Positions 13,979 through 17,679 of a DNA stretch of 17,679 nucleotides are shown piece by piece. The notes under the pieces are model-generated. The model saw only the letters and a list, made by a program, of their open reading frames with translations. It did no database searches and was not told the origin of the DNA. The DNA is from Porticoccaceae bacterium. Lineage in GTDB: Bacteria > Pseudomonadota > Gammaproteobacteria > Pseudomonadales > Porticoccaceae. The DNA is taken from positions 1 to 17,679 of the forward strand of contig JALNZZ010000032.1 of NCBI GenBank assembly GCA_023229065.1, written 5' to 3'. Numbering within the stretch: position 1 is the first letter of the stretch; each line of letters opens with the position of its first letter. The position numbers and the translations under genes are program-made.

Positions 13979-15808
13979 GCGGCGAATTTTGGTTACGGTG
14001 GCGCCGCCCCGCAACTGGTGAATCTGGCGACGAATCTCCCGCGCAGTAATGGGCATCCCCCCGTAGTAACGGACCGAAGGGAGCTTCTTGGGGTCGATGT
14101 CGCACTCGATGATCAGCATCTTGCGCAGTTGGCCGTCGCGATTTTGCTCCACCACGAAAACCCGGTCGTGCTGCTCAATAAAGTCTTCGACCTCCCGGTT
14201 GAAGGGGAAGGCCCGGACCCGCATACCGTCGAGATGGACACCCTCTTCTGCCAGCTGATCGAGCGCTTCCAGAGTGGACGCTGTGCTGGTACCAAAGAAG
14301 ATAACGCCGTCCCGGGTCGCCTCTTTGGCGGGGAAAAATTCTGGCGCCGGCACATAGCTCTTGGCCGTCTCGAACTTCTTCAGCAGGCGCTCCATATTGC
14401 GCACATAAACGTCGCCGCTTTCGGTGTAAATGGCGTATTCATCACGGGAGGTGCCACGTGTAAAGAAGGCGCCCTTCTCCGGATGCGTTCCCGGATAAGT
14501 GCGGTAGCAGATACCGTCGCCGTCGACATCGAGGTAGCGGCCAAAGCGCTCCTTCATATTTTCCAGCTGCTCGGCGTTGAACACCTTGCCGCGATCATAG
14601 ACCTTGCTGTCATCCCACTCGAGCGGCTCGGACATATTGTCGTTCATGCCCAGGTCGAGGTCGGTCATCATGATGATCGGCGTCTGCAACTGGTCCGCCA
14701 ACTCAAAGCTCTGGGCGGCCATATCGAAACATTCCTTTGGCGTCGCCGGGAACAGCAGCACATGCTTGGTGTCGCCGTGAGAGGCATAGGCCGCGGCGAA
14801 CAGATCTGACTGCTGGGTGCGGGTCGGCATCCCGGTAGAGGGGCCAGCGCGCTGTACGTCCACCAGCACCACCGGCACTTCGGCAAAATAAGCCAGGCCA
14901 AGGAACTCGCTCATCAGCGACACCCCAGGGCCAGAAGTGGCAGTAAAGGCACGGGCACCGTTCCAGGCTGCACCTACTACCATGCCCATCGCGGCCAGCT
15001 CGTCCTCAGCCTGGGCAATGGCAAACTTCTTGTCGCCACTGCCGGGATCGATACGCAGGCGGTTGGCGTATTTCTCGAACGCCTCGACCACTGATGTGGA
15101 CGGGGTAATCGGATACCAGGCGGCAACGGTAGCACCACCGTAGACGGCACCGAGACCGACAGCGGCGTTGCCTTCCATCAGAATGCGGTCACCGACATTA
15201 TCGCGGCGCTCGAGGCGGATACCCAAGGGGCACTGGAAGTTTTCACTGGCGTACTGGTAGCCGAGCTCCAGAGCATGAATGTTGGGCGCCACCAGTTTTT
15301 CCTTGCCCTTGAACTGCTCACCGATCAGCTCCTTGAGGACGTTGAACTCAAGATCGAGCAAGGCCGACAGCGCACCGACATAAATAACGTTCTTGAACAG
15401 CTGGCGCTGCCGGGGATCGGTGTACTCACGGCGACAGATGTCGGTAAGGGGGATGCCAATGTAGTTGATGTCACTGCGGTGATAGCGCAGGTCCAGAGGC
15501 TTGGTGTTGTCGTAGAAAAAGTAGCCGCCCGGCTCCAGGCTGGCGACATCCTCGGCCATGCTCTGGGGGTTGATCGCGACCATAAAGTCGACGCCACCAC
15601 GGCTGCCGAGGTAGCCCTTTTCACTGACACGCACTTCGTACCACGTAGGCAGCCCCTGGATGTTTGAGGGGAAGATATTCTTGGGTGACACGGGAATGCC
15701 CATGCGGAACACCGCCTTCGCGAACAGGTTGTTAGCGCTGGCGGAACCGGTGCCATTGACGTTGGCAAAACGGATGACAAAATCATTTACGGCTTGGATA
15801 GCTTTCAT
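13967..15808 (-). CDS. korA: 2-oxoacid:acceptor oxidoreductase, fused gamma-alpha subunit
   Basis: In one 613-residue chain this combines the gamma domain (residues 1 to about 195; VNGTGSASANNLFAKAVFRMG near the N terminus) with the alpha subunit. The alpha part has its pyrimidine-binding hallmark YPITPS at 232-237 and QRAGPSTGMPTRTQQSD at 319-335. The C-terminal transketolase-like domain includes VVEQNRDGQLRKML. The gamma-alpha order is that of KorA-type enzymes. The start was moved inward to ATG 15808. It overlaps the stop of the upstream flavoprotein gene as ATGA, and MKAIQAVNDF begins the domain directly; a longer frame up to 15901 lies wholly inside that gene. The stop is 4 nt before the beta start. 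All partners are in one operon, so a gamma-alpha/beta/flavoprotein complex is likely. Confidence 0.92.
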   Translation of the reverse strand: MKAIQAVNDFVIRFANVNGTGSASANNLFAKAVFRMGIPVSPKNIFPSNIQGLPTWYEVRVSEKGYLGSRGGVDFMVAINPQSMAEDVASLEPGGYFFYDNTKPLDLRYHRSDINYIGIPLTDICRREYTDPRQRQLFKNVIYVGALSALLDLEFNVLKELIGEQFKGKEKLVAPNIHALELGYQYASENFQCPLGIRLERRDNVGDRILMEGNAAVGLGAVYGGATVAAWYPITPSTSVVEAFEKYANRLRIDPGSGDKKFAIAQAEDELAAMGMVVGAAWNGARAFTATSGPGVSLMSEFLGLAYFAEVPVVLVDVQRAGPSTGMPTRTQQSDLFAAAYASHGDTKHVLLFPATPKECFDMAAQSFELADQLQTPIIMMTDLDLGMNDNMSEPLEWDDSKVYDRGKVFNAEQLENMKERFGRYLDVDGDGICYRTYPGTHPEKGAFFTRGTSRDEYAIYTESGDVYVRNMERLLKKFETAKSYVPAPEFFPAKEATRDGVIFFGTSTASTLEALDQLAEEGVHLDGMRVRAFPFNREVEDFIEQHDRVFVVEQNRDGQLRKMLIIECDIDPKKLPSVRYYGGMPITAREIRRQIHQLRGGATVTKIRRKVG

Positions 15809-17589
15809 AGCGGAGCGGCCTTGGTCACTTCGTAGAGGAATTTCTGCATATCCCACGCAGCCGTGGGACAGCGCTCGGCACACAGGCCACAGTGCAGACA
15901 CACGTTCTCGTCCTTCACCATCACCCGACCGGTCTTCAGCGCATCGGACACATACAGGTCCTGGGTCAGGTTCTGGGCCGGCACCCTGAGGCTGTCACGC
16001 AGCTCTTCCTCTTCGGCATTGGCGATGAAATTGATGCAGTCGGTGGGGCAGATATCGACACAGGCATCGCATTCGATACAGCGACTGTCGGTAAACACAG
16101 TCTGCACGTCACAGTTCAGACAGCGCATGGCCTCGCGGTAGGCAGTAGAAACATCAAAACCCAGTTCTACTTCCAGCTTGCGGTCGGACAGCGCCAGCTT
16201 TTTCTCGGCGAGGGGCACCTTGTAGCGCAGATCGTCATCGACGTGGTTGTCATAGCTCCACTCGTGGATGCCCATCTTCTGGCTGACCAGATTGGTGCCC
16301 GGTGCCGGGCGCTTGGTCACTTTTTCACCACGGCAAAACAGGTCGATGGAAATCGCTGCCTGATGGCCCTGGGCCACGGCGGTGATGATGTTTTCCGGAC
16401 CGAAGGCAGCGTCACCGCCAAAGAACACTTTGGGGTTGGTGGACTGGAAAGTGTCCTTGTCCAGCTGCGGCATGCCCCACTTGTCGAACACGATGCCGAT
16501 ATCTTTCTCGATCCATGGGAAGGCATTTTCCTGCCCGATGGCGATCAGCACGGTATCGCAGGGGTAAAAGGCGAGGTCTTCGCCGGTGGGCACCAGGCTG
16601 CGACGCCCTTCCTCATCATAGACAGCCTTCACTTTCTCAAAGCGCATACCCACCAGCTTGCCGTCCTCGACGACAAACTCCTTGGGCACATGGTTGTCGA
16701 TGATAGGAATATCTTCGTGGAGGGCGTCCTCTTTCTCCCACGGAGAGGCCTTCATGTCAGCAAACGGGCTGCGCACGAGCACCTTCACTTCCTCTCCGCC
16801 CAGGCGGCGAGCGGTGCGGCAACAGTCCATTGCTGTGTTACCACCGCCCAGCACGATGACGCGCTTGCCGATGGAAGACGTGTGTTCAAAGGCGACGCTG
16901 CTAAGCCAGTTGATCCCGATGTGGATCTGGGCGTCCGCTTCCTGGCGGCCGGGCAGATTTTTCAGGTCGCGACCACGAGGGGCACCGGACCCTACAAATA
17001 CCGCATCGTAGTTTTTGTCCAGCAGCTCCTTGAGGCTTTCGATATAGGTATCGTACTGGGCCACGGCACCCATGCCGATAATGTAGCCCACCTCTTCGTC
17101 CAGCACCTCTTCGGGGAGGCGGAAGGACGGAATCTGGCTGCGCATAAAGCCACCACCGGCTTTCTGTGCGTCGAAGATATGCAGCTCATAGCCCAGCGGC
17201 GCCAGGTCGCGGGCTACGGTCAGAGAGGCTGGGCCGGCCCCAACCAGGGCGATGCGCTTGCCATTCTTTTTGGCAGCCTTGGCAGGTATGCGGCGAGCAA
17301 TGGCTTCTTGCTCTTTGTTGTCGGCAGCCACGCGCTTGAGGCGGCAGATGGCAACCGGCTCCTCTTCCACCCGACCGCGCCGGCAGGCGGGCTCACAGGG
17401 GCGGTCACAGGTGCGACCGAGGATCCCCGGGAATACGTTGGATTCCCAGTTGATCATATAGGCGTCGTCGTAGCGACCCTGCGCAATCAGGCGGATATAT
17501 TCTGGGACTGGCGTATGGGCTGGACAGGCGTATTGACAATCGATAACTTTGTGAAAATACTCAGGATCTTTGATGTTCGTCGGCTTCAA
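15805..17589 (-). CDS. GltD-like FAD/NAD(P) oxidoreductase with C-terminal 2[4Fe-4S] ferredoxin domain, partner of KorAB
   Basis: This 594-residue flavoprotein resembles the glutamate synthase small subunit (GltD/NfnB family), which passes electrons between NAD(P)H, FAD and Fe-S clusters. In order it has an N-terminal cysteine domain (C18, C22, then C61, C65, C69) and an FAD Rossmann motif GAGPAS at 117-122. An NAD(P) Rossmann motif GGGNTA follows at 248-253, then the second FAD motif GGD with ITAVAQG near 391-408. The C-terminal ferredoxin domain has two CxxCxxCxxxC motifs (C504-C514 and C564-C574) plus an extra CLNC (C490, C493). It is the first gene of the operon and overlaps korA by ATGA. 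By analogy with KorC of Azoarcus evansii (from memory) it would link 2-oxoacid oxidation to NAD(P). Its start is TTG: AGGGGGAAG lies just upstream, an in-frame TAG (17602-17604) is only four codons before it, and the next in-frame ATG is codon 45. Confidence 0.9.
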   Translation of the reverse strand: MKPTNIKDPEYFHKVIDCQYACPAHTPVPEYIRLIAQGRYDDAYMINWESNVFPGILGRTCDRPCEPACRRGRVEEEPVAICRLKRVAADNKEQEAIARRIPAKAAKKNGKRIALVGAGPASLTVARDLAPLGYELHIFDAQKAGGGFMRSQIPSFRLPEEVLDEEVGYIIGMGAVAQYDTYIESLKELLDKNYDAVFVGSGAPRGRDLKNLPGRQEADAQIHIGINWLSSVAFEHTSSIGKRVIVLGGGNTAMDCCRTARRLGGEEVKVLVRSPFADMKASPWEKEDALHEDIPIIDNHVPKEFVVEDGKLVGMRFEKVKAVYDEEGRRSLVPTGEDLAFYPCDTVLIAIGQENAFPWIEKDIGIVFDKWGMPQLDKDTFQSTNPKVFFGGDAAFGPENIITAVAQGHQAAISIDLFCRGEKVTKRPAPGTNLVSQKMGIHEWSYDNHVDDDLRYKVPLAEKKLALSDRKLEVELGFDVSTAYREAMRCLNCDVQTVFTDSRCIECDACVDICPTDCINFIANAEEEELRDSLRVPAQNLTQDLYVSDALKTGRVMVKDENVCLHCGLCAERCPTAAWDMQKFLYEVTKAAPL

Positions 17590-17659
17590 AAAAACTTCCC
17601 CCTAGCAGAAAGCCTCTTTGCCGACCTGCTCTGGGCAGACCTGCAAAAAGGCAGCGGCC

Positions 17660-17677
17660 GACCATAGCAACATGGTC
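17660..17677. other. 6-6-6 inverted repeat upstream of the flavoprotein gene
   Basis: GACCAT and ATGGTC flank a 6-nt spacer, making a perfect dyad about 70 nt upstream of the TTG start, next to the window edge. It could be an operator for the operon or the end of an upstream transcription unit; I see no clear promoter hexamers in the 90 nt available. Confidence 0.3.
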
Positions 17678-17679
17678 TT

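Noticed and set aside
13012..14049. 345-codon plus-strand open frame antisense to the beta subunit
   Set aside because: It is a shadow of korB with no recognisable protein features.
15892..17667. 591-codon plus-strand open frame antisense to the flavoprotein gene
   Set aside because: It mirrors the minus-strand gene almost end to end, has no recognisable domain or ribosome-binding site, and its His/Val/Ala-rich text is typical of the reverse of a GC-rich coding frame.
17602..17679. Possible C-terminal tail of another minus-strand gene at the window edge
   Set aside because: All three minus-strand frames are open over these 78 bases, so openness is uninformative; no recognisable C-terminal motif can be read.

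Overview
This window looks like chromosomal DNA from an aerobic, Pseudomonas-like gammaproteobacterium, perhaps a marine lineage; that placement is inferred only from how the proteins read. It is moderately GC-rich, has densely packed genes, and shows no insertion sequence, prophage, tRNA, rRNA or CRISPR array. The enzymes are core metabolism and envelope quality control: homodimeric pyruvate dehydrogenase E1, a two-lipoyl E2, quinolinate synthase and BepA.

Left part (1-7738, all on the minus strand): aceF (cut by the window edge just before its stop codon) and aceE form a tight pyruvate dehydrogenase operon. About 90 bp upstream of aceE, in the same direction, is a pitrilysin-like M16 zinc protease with a lipoprotein signal. 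A roughly 300 bp intergenic stretch precedes it and holds a candidate promoter with a dyad and a leader hairpin.

Middle (7739-11420): an orphan outer-membrane secretin on the minus strand lies head-to-head with bepA on the plus strand, a periplasmic M48 metalloprotease/chaperone that works in outer-membrane protein assembly. No other type II secretion or type IV pilus gene is visible. bepA converges on nadA across a shared hairpin and a 19-bp tandem duplication that spans the nadA stop codon.

Right part (11460-17679, all minus): nadA is transcribed from its own extended -10 promoter. Upstream of it, separated by a strong rho-independent terminator, is a four-gene operon. Its genes are a GltD-like FAD/NAD(P)/Fe-S oxidoreductase with a TTG start, a fused gamma-alpha 2-oxoacid:acceptor oxidoreductase subunit, the beta (TPP) subunit and a 68-residue membrane protein. 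The first three genes are joined by an ATGA overlap and a 4-nt gap. They plausibly form one NAD(P)-coupled, CoA-dependent 2-oxoacid oxidoreductase, comparable to the KorABC 2-oxoglutarate:NADP+ oxidoreductase described for Azoarcus evansii. This is the most interesting part of the window: an Fe-S 2-oxoacid oxidoreductase with its own NAD(P) module, close to a classical pyruvate dehydrogenase.
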